Assembly: GCA_015178975.1 (NCBI GenBank)
Contig: WHVD01000259.1
Coordinates: 23,602 to 87,601 of the forward strand
DNA from: Hysterangium stoloniferum
Lineage: Eukaryota > Basidiomycota > Agaricomycetes > Hysterangiales > Hysterangiaceae
Length of the DNA stretch: 64,000 nucleotides
Direction of reading: 5' to 3'
The position numbers were made by a program, and so were the translations under genes. Positions 1 through 12,852 of the stretch are shown here, piece after piece. The first letter of the stretch is position 1; every line of letters begins with the position of its first letter. Under the pieces are notes generated by a model that saw nothing but the letters and a program-made list of their open reading frames with translations, did not search any database and had not been told where the DNA came from.

Positions 1-212
1 AAGACACACCGAAAAGAAATAAGGATGCGACTATGAAGCAGCAGACTCCTCCACCTGTTGCATGCCGGCCCTTCACGTTTCAGATCTGTACAATTTCCTT
101 GATCCAAGAACTGATCGGTCACAGCGCCGCAATCAATTGGAAATGTATGGGAGACGAAAGCCTACAAGTGGATACACTGAAGTCACCTATGAATCACATG
201 TGTGTCTGCGTG

Positions 213-1658
213 TCATCGCTGTGGTGGAGGTGGTGGCATTGCCGATGGACTCTGGCTACTAGCCCACGGACTGGAAGTCACCGGCACTTGAGGAGTTGAA
301 TTGTTCGAAGGATATATAGTCGGTGAAGGTACATTAGATGGATTAATAGGCCATGGCACTGAAGTCATTGGCATTAGGGAACGTGTAGACTTCGATGGAT
401 GTCCAGTCGGTGATTGCGTAGTTGATGGATGAAGGGTTCTAGCCGGGATATTCGGAGCATCCCAAGGGATCAATCCGCCTAGTGGTAAATGCTGTACAAC
501 GACGCGTTTTCCTAAAACTTCCGCCTTGTGTATGGAATAAACAGAAGAAAGACTAGGCGGGTGGATTCGGTGCTCACATCGTACATCTTAAACATCCCGC
601 TATTCACTTTAGACCATCGAGGGACACCTTGAGCAATGGAATGAAGTTGGGGCGAGTGTTCATGGAATGGTCCGGTCTTTAATTCGCGGATTCGCATGAT
701 TGATATATAGTATAAATTTGTTGGGGGAAGAGGTGGACAGAGAACTGTTGAGGGAGGGGTATCATCGTCGTCTAGAAGCAAATACAACATCCATTGATTA
801 TGTAAAGTGCAACTAGCAGAGGAAACTTGAAACTTTACCACGTATCTGTCCACTGCCAAATACATAGCCTAGAAAACCGTAATCATCCAAGCCCCACACG
901 CCATGACTGCCGGCTGGCTCAAGTTTATAAATATCCTGCAGCCGCCACACTAGACGCAAATACCTTCAAAGGGTCAATTCAAGCTCGGTGTCCGCAATTA
1001 AGATGTCACCTTACCTCTCAAACACGCGGAGGACAATACGGCGTTCTTCCTCTGGATCCACTTTGAAGAATCCAATTACTGTTAAGCAATACAGGAATAG
1101 AGCAAAGGATGTTTCGTGCCCTGTACCATAGTCTAACCTTTGGAACGAGCCGAACGAGGTGAGAAAATAAGGGGCGATCAGAGGGATGCTTTCATGAAGA
1201 GAGATCGGCAGCAGAGTGTGCAAAAGATTCTCCGACTCCTATAACATATATCAACAGATGATATATTTGGGGTAGCTATTACAAAGACCTCTTGAAGCTT
1301 CTGTCCATAAGAACGAAACGCTAGATTCCCAAATCGTTGAGGTGTAGGTAGTGGTGGTATCTCATCAATCCATGAATTAAGTACATCGAGCATCGCTAAC
1401 GTCTTCGTAACGGCCTAATGCAGGTTGGCCAATGATTTCTATTCTATTAGATTCATTGCATACCTCACTGTCCTTGCCATTGTCGTTCAAAGGAAGCTGA
1501 TAGCCAACTACAGACTCGTTCAGTTGACGCAGAAAAAATCCATAATTTTGATATCCAGATGTATGGTTCCAAGTTTCTACATCTTGATCTGTATGAATTT
1601 TCAACGTTGGTGGCTGTAAATCTGAGAAGGAAATCACAGGAGTGTACGGGAGTGTCAT
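213..1658 (-). CDS. PTPA: Phosphotyrosyl phosphatase activator (PTPA/RRD family), multi-exon
   Basis: Peptidyl-prolyl isomerase-like activator of PP2A-type phosphatases, acting in cytoplasm and nucleus. Reading the minus strand, exons give the family landmarks in order: [16 protein letters not shown] (about 1350), [20 protein letters not shown] followed by [13 protein letters not shown] (about 1170-1090), a [15 protein letters not shown] segment (about 900), TGPFHEHSP (about 690) and [12 protein letters not shown] joined by an intron to [16 protein letters not shown] (about 600-500). The protein ends in a Pro/Ser/Thr-rich tail of about 80 residues that stops at 213, longer than the core PTPA fold and more like the RRD1 type. 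Two introns have clear GTGAGN donors. The start at 1658 is chosen because the family match begins just after it; an in-frame ATG at 1769 would add 37 unrelated residues. It diverges from MEX67. RRD1 versus RRD2 orthology is not decided. Confidence 0.88.
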
Positions 1659-1856
1659 GCAAAGGTATTTTGAAACTCCGAACGCAGGTTCGAATGACGC
1701 TGTTGTTACAGTGACGTCGTGACATCGTGACATATCCCTTTCACTCACTCCCTCCACCTCCTTCGGCAACCGTGAAGCCGTACTTTGTAGCTCGTCTCTT
1801 CCACTTCAAGTTTAACATTTGTATATCTCTAAGGAGCGTGTCTCTGCAGCCGTACT
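1659..1856. promoter_or_regulatory. Divergent promoter region between PTPA and MEX67
   Basis: About 200 bases separate the likely start codons of two housekeeping genes read in opposite directions, so both promoters must lie here or overlap the 5' leaders. A pyrimidine-rich stretch is present around 1735-1765. No TATA box is evident. The call rests on gene layout only. Confidence 0.5.
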
Positions 1857-4116
1857 ATGTTTTCCGCTGCATCCGAACGTCCTCGCCACACCTTCGCAGC
1901 GGCGTTGCGTGGAGCTGGCCTCCTTGAAAAGGACCGAGAGAAAAACAAGGACAAGGATGCTCGAATGGCCGATGCATCTGGAAGCACCAAACGTTCTTCG
2001 AAAGTGCGATCTCACAAGGCGCGTAACACAGACAACGTTAAGGATCCTGGAACGAGCTCCAGGGCATCTCTGGTAATTCTTTGTTCATGCAGCCCCTATT
2101 GGCACTTCGTTATATGTTTTCAATCATCACTTACCAAGCTACATTACGGTCATATTATCCCAGCTCGCCGCAAAGGCCCGCGGAACGTCGCTGCCCGTAT
2201 CCATTCGCGGCGCCGCCAAACTAGGCATAACCACGAAATTGTCACGCAGACCTCCTCACGATCCACTATCATCCTCGTCCGTTCCCAGTGAAACCATCTC
2301 TGTATGGAAGGATTTCGTTCAGAAGCGTTGGAACCCTCAAGCGCAGTTCTTAAACCTCGAGGTACCGATATGATATATAAGCAAATAGCTATCGCTAACA
2401 CCATTCCAGTACATCAGGAAAGATGAAGTGTTACGACCGGTACGACGAGAGTCGAGCCCGCTTACAACAAAGGAAATTTCCGTTTTGTTTAAGCTCGCAT
2501 CTCAGCTTCAGCCAGAAGTGAGGCAGGGTATGCATGAATGACCTTCGGCAGCGCCATCTGACTCCTTAATTACAGGTCCAATCGTTGTCTCTGGCCAATA
2601 ACGAGCTTACAAGCACCAATACAATTCATAGTTTACACCATTATCTACCCGGTGTACGGAACCTGTCGTTAGCAAACAACAAGATTTGGCTTTGGAAAGA
2701 GTTGGACTATATCTCGGCACGCAAGGGCAAATGTTTGCATTTGAAGGAACTTGTGTTAAACGGGAATCCCATGCGGGAGCATGAGATGACATCTGCTAAG
2801 ATGGAGCGATACAAAAGGTAAGTGGTGACAACCATCGATGAGATATCTTAGATTCAAATGACTATGTAAACATCAGCGAGGTTCTACGTCGTTTCCCCAC
2901 ACTGGAACTCCTCGATTCGGAAGTCGTTACCAAGATCACTTTTGACACCTCTGAATCTTCCACACTTCCACCGCCACCTACTGGTCAAGGGCCGACATCA
3001 TTCCCCGTTCAAATGAATGGAGGCTTGATAGCTCCCGGCATGGAAGGTTTCGTAGCCGATTTCCTCACAAAGTTCGTACTTCAGTTGCACACCATCGGCG
3101 AGTTCTTGTGACATTGGCCGCAGATTCTTTACATTGTACGATACGGCTCGTTCAAGCTTGGCAGAAGTGTACGGTCCAAATGCTACATTCTCTTTTGCAG
3201 CAAATACATCGATTCCGCCGCGAGCTCGAATACAGGGGTACCACTACAGCACCGCCATGCCAAATCAAAAAAAGCTTGAGTGGTCACAGTGGCTCACTGG
3301 TTCTCGAAATTTGAGTCGACTCCATAATGCCCAAAGAGCAGAGCAGAGCTTGCACACTGGTACGGAAGACGTCATTCGAAAGGTGTTGTCGCTACCAGGC
3401 ACGAAACATGACATCGCCGCTGTCGAGAAGTTTGTCGTTGATGCATGGCCCGTCCAAGGTGTCTTGCCAGCTCCTGCGGATGCTAGCACCGTCCTACTCA
3501 TCACTGTGCATGGTCAGTTCGAAGAAGGTAAGGACATCATTATTCCAATCCGATGCAAGTCCTTAGATGTCCCCAGAACCATCACACGGTATTCGTTCAT
3601 TCGACCGCACATTTATCCTTGCCCCTTCCCCAGAAGGTTCAAGAGCCCAGATGGCGGGCTGGGCTGTTCTCATACTCTCCGATCAACTAGTCGTCCGTGC
3701 TTATTCGAGTCATGAAGCATGGACACCTGGTGCAATCCGCATGCCACCCCAAGAAGCACCATCCACGTCCACACCCACGCCCGTGCCTCCGCCCGCGCCT
3801 CAGGCGGCGCCAGGCTTCCAACCACTCATGGGACCAGGTATATTGTTGCAACCCGAGCAACAATTGCGCGTAGCAATTGATCCTGTCCTTGGAGCACTTC
3901 CCGAGGCACAACGAGTATATGTCATTGAGCTGTCAGCGCGAACAGGGTTGACTGCTACCTATTCCATCCAATGCTTAGAAGGGAATGGATGGGATCCACA
4001 GCAAGCTATGGCGAATTTTGAAGCTGTTCGAGTATGTGTAATGTTTTACGCTTGCTTTACTTTACTTATACTGTGTTCTGTAGGCTCAATTGCCATCCGA
4101 GGCGTTTGCATCTTAG
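1857..4116 (+). CDS. MEX67: mRNA export receptor MEX67 (NXF1/TAP family)
   Basis: Nuclear export receptor for mRNPs, acting with MTR2/NXT1 at the nuclear pore. I can splice it cleanly: exons 1857-2072, 2164-2361, 2410-2517, 2576-2817, 2877-3071, 3124-3527, 3577-4031 and 4084-4116, total 1851 nt, 616 residues, all junctions in frame with GT...AG. Domains in order: a basic N-terminal region, a leucine-rich repeat region (LSLANNEL, LSLANNKIW, LKELVLNGNP, about residues 175-260), an NTF2-like domain (from FLTKFFTLYDTARSSL through RSFDRTFILAPS, about 310-520), a Pro/Ala-rich linker, and a UBA-like TAP-C domain at the end (about 555-616), which binds FG nucleoporins. The intact frame argues for a working gene. 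The last exon encodes only ten residues. Confidence 0.95.
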
Positions 4117-4647
4117 GTTTTATTCATATGGACAGGGGACGACTTGAGTTGTCTTAATTGTATCACTAAATGCTCAGTTTTCCATTTCCGCTTCCCGACT
4201 ATTTCCTATTATATTTTGCGAAAGTCTCGTACCTTTATCCACACCTCCATCGTTCACCGTAGTTGCAATCGAAGCCCCAGTTCCATCCAACATACAAAAC
4301 AAATAGTAGTAGTTCATTGTAGCAGCCGTTCGTAGGGTACAAACATGGTTATCTTATTGCAGACGGTTCTAGTGACCTGTATCTCAAAAGACTGGCTTCA
4401 AGAACGATGTAGATTTCAATATTGATGTGTGCCAAATCAAAAGTAAGGGGGTGTAACTCCCTATTTGGCGATTTGGTAATATTTGGTCCCATTGTTCTCC
4501 CATCCCATTGTTCCCCACTAGTATATATTATGTACATGTGTATTTTCAATAAAGTAGTGGTTTTGTTCCCCATCACTCATTCTAGTGTCTGTCTACGCAG
4601 ATATTAGTCTTACAGTAGGGTATTATCAAGAAGCACTGATGTTTTGG
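4117..4647. other. 3' flank of MEX67, no gene seen
   Basis: This stretch holds the MEX67 3' UTR and AT-rich intergenic sequence. Open frames are short and show no recognisable motif. An AATAAA-like signal occurs near 4548. Confidence 0.5.
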
Positions 4648-5395
4648 CATTAATAAGGGATAAATATCCTACAAATGCCTTTACATGATGCAGAGAGAAA
4701 CATACAGTGTATACGAGAGCGAAGGATGGAAAGTAGAGAATGTGTGGATTGATAAATAATGGGATAAATGAACGGACGAATGATCACCAGATGCCACAGA
4801 AGAACTACATGATTTCGTGTGAATGACGGTTTCTTATCGAGATCCTCCCTAGTAGATAGATGTGGTGATGTGGGCGAATCATACGCTGAAGGCCCTCGAT
4901 GTGGGAAAGTCTTTGCGGTGTTGATCGCGGGAGGAGCAACTAATCGCAAGCGAGTTGGTCGTCGCTCAAATGGAAACAGATAGAGATATTCAGGCTTGGC
5001 CACATCCACCGGTCGCAGCCTAGGACAGAACATCAAATGAGTATAGACACCCGCAGATCTGTGGACCCCTTCCGCCCATGTTCAGCAGCAGCATGCAGGG
5101 GCGTCTCACCCCTACTGTCTGTTGCGCGCAGAGACCCCTTATCAAATGCACAGTGCATACAACGGGTGAATCTTTGTTGTCGATAAAGCTCCAGCAGGAT
5201 TATGAGCACGATTCGCGGCGTTCGTACCATCCCTGGCTGTTCGAGCCAGATGATGCAACGGGGTGAATCCCGACGTGGAGAACAACACGCTGTGCGGCTA
5301 CCACTGCAGTATTTGGCAAACGCCTTGGTGAAACAGGATGGTGCATCAGAGCCAGACCCGTCACATCTCGTGCCCTCAATGGAATCTTTTGGCAT
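4648..5395 (-). pseudogene. Truncated copy of the neighbouring ankyrin-protein gene
   Basis: The minus strand repeats two internal parts of the intact gene at 5554-8702. Positions about 5395-5045 match the ankyrin part (ATDSRGETPLHAAAEHGR is shared), and about 5036-4850 match the segment starting LRPVDVAKPE and running to EDLDKKPS. The copy then jumps directly to the 3' flank of the parent, so the parent's region of about 5530-6900 is missing. Frames are broken by indels and the ankyrin block lacks its neighbours, so no product is expected. It lies in the same orientation immediately downstream of its parent, as expected from a tandem duplication followed by an internal deletion. Confidence 0.8.
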
Positions 5396-5530
5396 TAATA
5401 AGGGATAAATATGCTACAAATGCGTTTACATGATACAGACAGAACATACAGTTCCTGTATACGAGAGCGAAGGATGGAAGGTAGAGAATGTCTAAATTGA
5501 TGGATAATGGGATGAATGAAATGGACGAAT
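4648..5530. repeat. Direct repeat of about 140 bp flanking the truncated ankyrin copy
   Basis: Positions 4648-4790 and 5393-5530 are about 85-90 percent similar by eye. Both begin CATTAATAAGGGATAAATAT and share TATACGAGAGCGAAGGATGG. The second copy is the natural 3' flank of the intact ankyrin gene and the first is the same flank carried along with the duplicated fragment. Confidence 0.8.
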
Positions 5531-5553
5531 GAATAAACAAATGACAATCACGG

Positions 5554-8500
5554 TCAAATGAGAATATGTCGGTGAACACCTCTCAATACCTCACGTATGA
5601 CTCGTGACCATACGTTTGCCTTTTGAATCTCTTCAAACATGCCCTCAATCGATTCCTGCAGCCCGCGAATTAACAATTGGCGCAGGACCTGTGGCTCTTC
5701 CAGGATATCCGTGGAAAGCACAGATACATCATCAACCGGTGATGATGTTGGCCTGGTATGACCACCTTCTGAGGACCGCTCTTCGATTGTGGAGAGGCGC
5801 GATGTATGAAAAGAATGGTTGTATCCATAAATACGCATAAGTAATAAAAGTCGGTCTTCCCTGAGCTGGAAAATAAATCATGAGTTTACATGAATCAGGA
5901 CGAGGAATACTATGGTCTACCTTGATCGCGTCTTCCACCAATTCTTGTGCTTGCAGAATCGCCTGCTGACCTTTCTTCAAAGAATTGTTGACTGAAGCCA
6001 GAATCTGCTTCACCTGCCCGAAATCGCTGTGTGCACGTTGCAGAACCCTCGGGGCGCCCTTCAACGCATTAGACAATGTGCTTGTCGAGCGCAAGTCGGG
6101 AAAGTCGTCCCGGTTGTCTGCGTGGAATGCACCAGATATCGGGGATCTTGGACTTGCACCAGGCACGGGAGAACTTCGACCACGAACCTCCATACTAGGA
6201 AATGCCGAAAACGTCGGGGATCTTCCACTTGGGCCAGGGACGGGAGAGCGAGGGTCGCGAACCTTGAATGACACAGTTGACCTACGGCGGGTGAGCAAAT
6301 GCAGCTGTGCCGTTGGTTTAGCTGATGTTTGATCAGGCGGCACACTACTGTTATTGTATCCAAGTCCGTCTCTCTGAGTTTCAGGAGCATCCAGCTTAGA
6401 CGGACGTGGTTTATCACCCAAGCGAAATGCCTCCGCGACTCTTTCCCGCCGAGTCGGCCGTACAGACAGTCCATTGACATCCTCGCTGACCCGGATCCAA
6501 AGCCCGACAGCCTTCTCAAATTCCCGCTTTGTATTCTTGAAGCGACTACGCGCTGTTTCCAGCCTGGTCACCCAATGGTCAAGGACATGTGAGGCCAGCT
6601 CCCGGCTGAAATGGAGCGTGTCGGACAGTGCAAGAATGTCCGGCAAGGAATCAAAGTCCGCGTGAGGTTGAGAATACCCATGCAAAGCTGACGCACAGAA
6701 GCTCAGATTATACAGAATATCGGTCGTACACGTTGGGACGTCGATGACCGACTGAGCTTCTTGCATGGGCGGCAGGGAACCGGCCATTGAGGCAGGGGAT
6801 GTTACAAAGAAGGATGCAGATGGACGGCGTCGAGGTGATCGCTGAGAGGGGGTAAGCCCAATACATGACCGACCTGAGCTATATGATTGCTCGCCAGAAG
6901 CCACAGAAGAACCAGATGATCTCGATTTATTTGACGGTTTCTTATCGAGATCCTCGCTAGTAGATTGATGTGGTGATGTGGGCGAATTATAAGCCGAAGG
7001 TCCATGTGGGAAAGGCAATGTGGTATTGATTGGGGGAGGAGCAACTAATCGCAAGCGAGTTGGTCGCTCAAAATGAAATAGATAGAGAAATTCAGGCTTG
7101 GCCACATCCACCGGTCGCAGCCTAAAACAGAACGTGCAAATGAGCATAGACCCCCCAAAGATCTGTGAACCACCTACCCTCTTTCATTCCTCATTTCTCT
7201 GGCCGCCCCTTTCCCATGGAGCTCGCCGTCGCAATCCAACATAGCACGAAGCACGGCAACACTTCGCCCATGTTCAGCAGCAGCATGCAGAGGCGTCTCA
7301 CCCCTACTGTCTGTTGCGCTGAGAGGCGCGCGGAGATCCCTTACCAAATGCACGGTGAATGCATACAACGGGCGAGACTCTGCTGTCGGTAAAGCTCCAG
7401 CGGGATGTGTACGATTGGCGGCGTTAGTACCATCCCTGGCTGTTCGAGCCAGATGATGCAATGGAGTGAATCCCAACGTGGAGAACAACCCGACGTCCGC
7501 GCCTGCGTGGTAGAGCGCGTCTACCACCGCAATATTTGGTAAATGCCTTTGTAAAACGGCATGGTGGATCAGAGCCAGACCGGTCTCATCTCGTAGGTTC
7601 ACCAGAACAGGAACGCCCGTGAATGATCCGGCCGTGGTCGTCCGTCTTGGGAGATGCTGATCGCGACCACATGTCGACGCCGACAGAAGCGTGCAAACGG
7701 CGTCAGAATCGTCCTTGCGAATAGCGAGAAGAAGCGCCTCAGATACACCTCTGCATTCCACGCTGTCAAACAACGTTGCTGGAGGTGGAGCTAGCAGATT
7801 GTCTGACTTCCGAAAGAAAAGATTCTGCTGGTCCACCTCCTCGTTTGGAAAAGGTGTGTTGGGGCGGATCTTTCGTCTTCGCGGAGGATGCGAGCCAGGC
7901 GCAGCAGCCTATACCAAAATCATCAGCATACCTATCGCGACGTTGGTACCTTCTGAAAAACTTCACGTACCTCAACCTTTCGAGAACGCCTTAACGTTTG
8001 TTCGCATAACCATAGAATCTGTGGATGCTGGACGGCATAGTAAATTGCGGAGTGTTGAGAAACATTTGTGAGTTCTGGTCGTGCGCCATGAACCAACTGT
8101 AGATAATGCACATGATATTTGTGAGTGTGTGAGGAACGAGTGAAGAAAATACTAACCAAACGCTGCACTACCTCCAAATGGCCATCTCTGACCGCGTCTG
8201 TTTGATAATAAACTTGGATTCAGGCAGGACAACGGACGGGCAACTCACACATAAGGGGTGTAGCACCTTGTTCATCCATAGCGTTGACTTCCATCAATCC
8301 TCCTGTGAATTCAAGCAAACACATGATCTCGGACGGCATGTTCAACCACGACATTAGACCCAAAAGTGTAACACCGCCCGCCCAAGCCAGGGGGGCGTTT
8401 AATGAATATAAAGAAAGCCCAGCATGTTGAGAGACAGTCAGGAGAACCTGAAGACGCTTTTCCGTAAGCCGAGGCTGAACTATCGTCTCGATGGCGTTGA

Positions 8501-8702
8501 TTCTACGAAATATTTAGCTAGGTGTAAAAGTACTAGTTAATGGCTCAAGAACTCACGTTGGCCCGAGTGCCGCATAGGCCAGAACGTTGCGTCCGAGTTC
8601 ATCGGTCGCATTAACGTCGGCACCGGAAGCAAGAGCTTGGTGTACAACGGATGCATCGGCATTGACGACAGCTCGAAATAAGTCGATTGACTCTGGAGTC
8701 AT
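5554..8702 (-). CDS. Ankyrin-repeat protein with Ser/Pro-rich C-terminal region
   Basis: Multi-exon minus-strand gene. The start ATG at 8702 opens a frame with ankyrin signatures: ALASGADVNATDELGRNVLA (first exon), MEVNAMDEQGATPL, then GFTPLHHLA and DSRGETPLHAAAEHG near 7450-7260. After the repeats comes a helical region (about 6750-6450) followed by a Ser/Pro/Arg-rich stretch and a C-terminal helical segment containing LRQLLIRGLQESIEGMFEEI. A canonical intron (gtagac...ttccag) precedes the last exon, which runs in frame to the stop at 5554. Ankyrin repeats mediate protein binding; no catalytic motif is visible and the partner is unknown. The gene looks intact and is the parent of the broken copy at 4648-5395. 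Exact borders of the central introns were not all resolved. Confidence 0.75.
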
Positions 8703-10974
8703 TTTGACGACATCCACATTCGTTCTGTTTTCCCCCAGTGTATCTAGTTATAAAGAGTTGTAAAGAAAAATAGATTAGTCAAGGAACAGTATATAGTAGC
8801 GAAGCGATGAGGCGCCTCATGGCGTTACTTACTTAGCTTATAGGAACAACGGGGTCCGATACCGGTGGTGCTCCGTATGGCTCGTCTATGAGATACGATG
8901 AAATAACGAGGCGAGAAATTAAATCGCCTTTTAACTAAAAATCCAGGATCGCTAAAACCACCGATCGATCAGCCCGAGGAGGTTGGGAACATCGATCTCT
9001 AATGTAGGTGGATCTACATATACCCTTTCGGAAGGTTCGGAGATATTTGAACATCGCATCTTCAATATAACCGGCAAACTGACTTAAGTTGCCCGATCAA
9101 CACTCTTGAAGGTGGCCTAAAGGGAACAAAGGAACCAGGATCCAGGACAATACAACCTATAATTAGAAAATTCTCAGAATAGTCAGTTCAGGGACGAACG
9201 ACGCGAAACGGGTTCTAACCTTCTTTAGTCCCTGTCTGCAGAAGAAGCTGGTTATGCAGGACAGACAATTGGTTGATTCTAAAAGATCGGGGGTGGCCTT
9301 GTGAAATCGATCCTGCATTCTGGCCGTGTGGTAGGGTGCTATGAAATATGGAACCTGTCGTCGTTTCCTGGAAAATCGGGTAAGTACCTTTGAGAAAACT
9401 CTGCATATTTTGCCTCATGGCATGAGAGACCTCATGGCCATGCTGCAATCTTCTAAATCCATCTATGATCTTGCTTCCCCTTGACGAAGCGACCTCGGGA
9501 AAGTTTTTCTTTGACATCTTCAGGACAGGAAATTGATTTGAATAGGAGATAGCTCCGCGCAGCGCTAATAGCCTTTTGAAACGCGCTGTAACCTTTTGAT
9601 GTTCACTGTCGAAAGTAGCGCTCGCTACAGAGTCCGAGAAGAGCGCCACCAGGCGCCAATATTTCCATGCAGTCATTAGAATCTATTACCATGGGGTTCA
9701 TCAAATGCGGCAATCTACCATCACCCGATATTGGCCGCCAAACGGGTGCAAAGTCGGGCAAAGGTAATCTGGGCACTGAACCTCAAAACGTGCTGAAAAA
9801 ATGCCTCATGTCGGAGAAGGATTTTCGGAACCTATTGGGTCCTCCACAAGCCATGGGATACTTCGTGGCGTTCCTCCACGTGTTCTAGATAGACTATTAG
9901 TCTCAGACAGTAGGTTCGAGGGACAGATCCAGGTAACCCCAGGACCCAAGTGAAACATGGTCTAAAAATATTATATTTGGGTTCCGGCAGGGCGTCAAGA
10001 AGGACAATCGCGTGTATAATTGGCAATATAAAAGTGAGATCACTTTGATGGTGACTTGGTTATGCGTTATCTAGCCGGCTTGGGGAAATCACCAGATCCA
10101 GAAAGCAAACAGAGTTGGTCGCAATAAACCTCGAGCCTGAATGAAGAGCAAATGGGTTCGCCAATCCTCGGTCAGGCAACTTCTGATTTCTCGTCAAAGG
10201 ATATATCTCGTCAAAAAGAGGGCAACATTATTCGGACCGCCAAACAACCGACAGACAAAGGCAAAACATTTTACCCTATAATCGGTTCTCGCCGATCCCT
10301 CAAAGTATAGATCGACAGGAAATTCAGGATTCTTGACTTTTCAAATAGAAACAAGAAGCGGACTTGAGGTTGAATCTTCAGTATCGCCTTGAATGAGTTG
10401 ATACGATGGGGTGTATTCAAATTTGTTACAGACAGACTTGCGATGTTGAATACTGAATAGTGAATGAAGGAAGTACACGTATGTACTTGTACAAGATAGA
10501 TCGCTCATGATGATGGCCACGGGAAAACTTCGGAGTTGGAATACATTTCCCACACGGTGTTCCTTCTCCTCTGCACAGCCCGAAAGGCGATATTTAGGAG
10601 GATCTGTTAATAATGCTGCAAGGGATTGATTACAGACCTGAATAACCAGGTGGTGGGCTGAATTCCTCCTATGATCCACCAAGGCCCGATGTTCCTGCGC
10701 ATGGTATATTACATAGAGTAATTTTTTGACATATGGACTATACCTAACAATCATTCTGAGGCTTTTATCTTGCTTTCATTTCAGAACACCCGGTGGATCA
10801 TAATAGTAGCCTTTTCATTCGTCTCTGAAGCCTTGGCGACAGTGGGAGCTGCATTCTAGTGCCATGCCCAATATAAATAGTTAATCTAGAAGTGCCCGAG
10901 TGGCCTCGGAAATGGTAAGTGCAGTCGCCTACATGTAATTCAATACATGTAAAGATCAAAAAATGTGGTCCAGG
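8703..10974. other. Intergenic stretch without a recognised gene
   Basis: About 2.3 kb in which no open frame shows a known motif. The longest frames are 153 codons (9215-9676, minus) and 137 codons (10341-10754, minus); both have ordinary composition, no paralogue in the window and no clear splice context, so they may be chance frames or relics. Nothing repetitive was found. Confidence 0.4.
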
Positions 10975-12852
10975 TCAATATGGATAACGGTCCTTCCGGT
11001 CCTCTGCATCCAGAATGCCAGCTGCAACCTGTTCTTGATGCAATTTATCCAACCACGGGAGCATCGTCTCCGCATATAGGTCTTTAACTCTAGATTCGGC
11101 AATAGGCTCTGGCCAACTCTATAAGAATATTCAATGAGACCCCACAAACAATACAACCAGGATGTCAGGACTTACCCGTATCGCCGCAGCAAGCCTTCCT
11201 GGTATCCCTGGTTCATGTACCATTTCCGTAACAGGGTGGAAATAGGTTCTTATCGTAAAACATATACAGCCTGTCTTTGGCATACGGCGAAGGCTTTGAC
11301 GTTCGCTTCTAAAATAGACTTGAGACATACTAGAAACTTGAGCATCAATAACGAGCTGCCAAGTCTCAATAGCGAAGACACACTCTGTGATCGGGACTGG
11401 AGGCTGCCATTTCCCTTTGGCAAGTGATTCGGGACGTGGCATGTGGGATGCCTGATCGAATTCATCCTCATTGCCGTGATGAACTGATGCCCACGCGAGG
11501 TCGGGGTCAATCTGGCGTAATGTGGATGGCCATAGAATACTGTATCAATAGATTATCGCCATACCTGGAAGAAATACTAACGAATAATTTGATCACCCAT
11601 ATCAAGACTGTGTTTGTATAAATGACGCACATTGTTCCGAAGGACCGGCTTATCAACAGGTAGTTTCAGGAAGAACCTGCATTTATATGCGCATTAATTA
11701 CTTCTACAGGAAACGATGTACCGACCTATCCAGTGAGAGCTGTAGCTTCTCTTTATATTGGTACACGCCACCTCTCAGATGGATCTCTTTGAGAGGCAGT
11801 CCTAGTTTGTCTTCCAGTCGCCAAAAACCTGCAATCACACTACATAAGGACTAACTCATGAAAAAAAAAGCAGTTCTCACCTGGAATGCAAATAGCCCCC
11901 GCTCGAAGGTAGTATTGACCGTCGGAGCCTTCTACCATAATGGCAAGGTCTTCAGCCAACAATCCAGCGACTAACATGGGGTCGTCGATGTCTAAATCCC
12001 ATTTATCGCCAGTAGGAAGAATTTCAACAGTCTTCACTCTTGCGCCATCGCTTCCAACAATACTATCTCCTGCTCCGAGTCCTCCTTTATCCACAACACG
12101 GGTTACTTTGAAAACCTGTGGATATCGCGCGGCAACTTTCTCCACCGTCAGAAGAAAAATGGCACTAGCCGCCTGATTAAATACATACGGTACGATGCAA
12201 GCTCTGTGCAGACTTCTAGGGCCGCCTTTTCAGCACCAGGAAGAGTGCATACCGCCTTTGAGCCTCTGTAGACACATTGATTGAATATGCAGATCAGTGA
12301 AACACACGAGTTTATTATTTTTACCGTTCGTATGCCCTCTTCTTCCGAATCTCGAAGGTTTCAAGATAACTGGTTACGGAAAATTTACCATACAACCGCG
12401 TTAACCGACGGTAACTTGAAGTGCCCTTACGTGTTATCCAACTCAACCCACGAGTCCCACGACATTGCACGTATTCCCATAGTCACTGAGTACTTAGGAC
12501 CCCATCTTTGAAGAGTTTGCACGGGAATTGAGGCATCGGCGCGCATACACACACAAAGTTGCTCACCGAAAGGGACGGTACGGCACAGGTTTAGTAGTCT
12601 GTAGGTCGAAATCTGTCAAAGGCTGAAACTCAGGATAGCGAAAGTCCACTGGCGTCCATTCTGCACCAATTGTCCGTCAGCAAATACTATAGTTTTCAAA
12701 GACCTGTCAACATAGCCACCTCCGAACGGTCGTATCGGACATTTCTTCTTTGGGAACAAGAGGATAATGCGTCGGGCGCAGTACCATATAATCAACGCCG
12801 TCAACACAGCCTCAGTAGCGAATTGAATATTAAGAGAGAGACCGAGAGACAT
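10975..12852 (-). CDS. DUF3445 protein, heme-dependent oxidative N-demethylase-like
   Basis: Multi-exon minus-strand gene. Exon 1 (from 12852) encodes a hydrophobic anchor of about 20 residues. Later exons give the DUF3445 pattern: WTPVDFRYPEFQP, MGIRAMSWDSWVELDNT, TLPGAEKAALEVCTELASYL joined by a 54-nt intron (gtatgt...aaag) to AARYPQVF, then LAIMVEGSDGQYYLRAGAIC, a FWRLEDKLGLPLKEIHL segment, FFLKLPVDKPVLRNN, and FRSERQSLRRMPKTG plus FTIRTYFHPVTE near the end. The stop lies at 10975 after KDRYPY. The family is annotated as heme-dependent oxidative N-demethylases, known from bacterial dimethylamine use; the substrate of fungal members is unclear. The N-terminal membrane anchor suggests attachment to an internal membrane. 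No disabling lesion was seen. Confidence 0.8.

Noticed and set aside
9215-9676. 153-codon minus-strand frame as a gene
   Set aside because: No motif, no splice context, no codon pattern clearly different from chance; kept only as a note in the intergenic entry.
10890-10960. tRNA-like stretch (GTGCCCGAGTGG)
   Set aside because: The D-arm-like bases are not followed by a matching anticodon arm, T arm or acceptor stem.
12150-12205. Possible 21-nt micro-intron in the DUF3445 gene
   Set aside because: A normal 54-nt intron with GTATGT donor, CTGAC branch site and AAAG acceptor restores the family sequence ELASYLAARYPQVF, so no unusual intron is needed.
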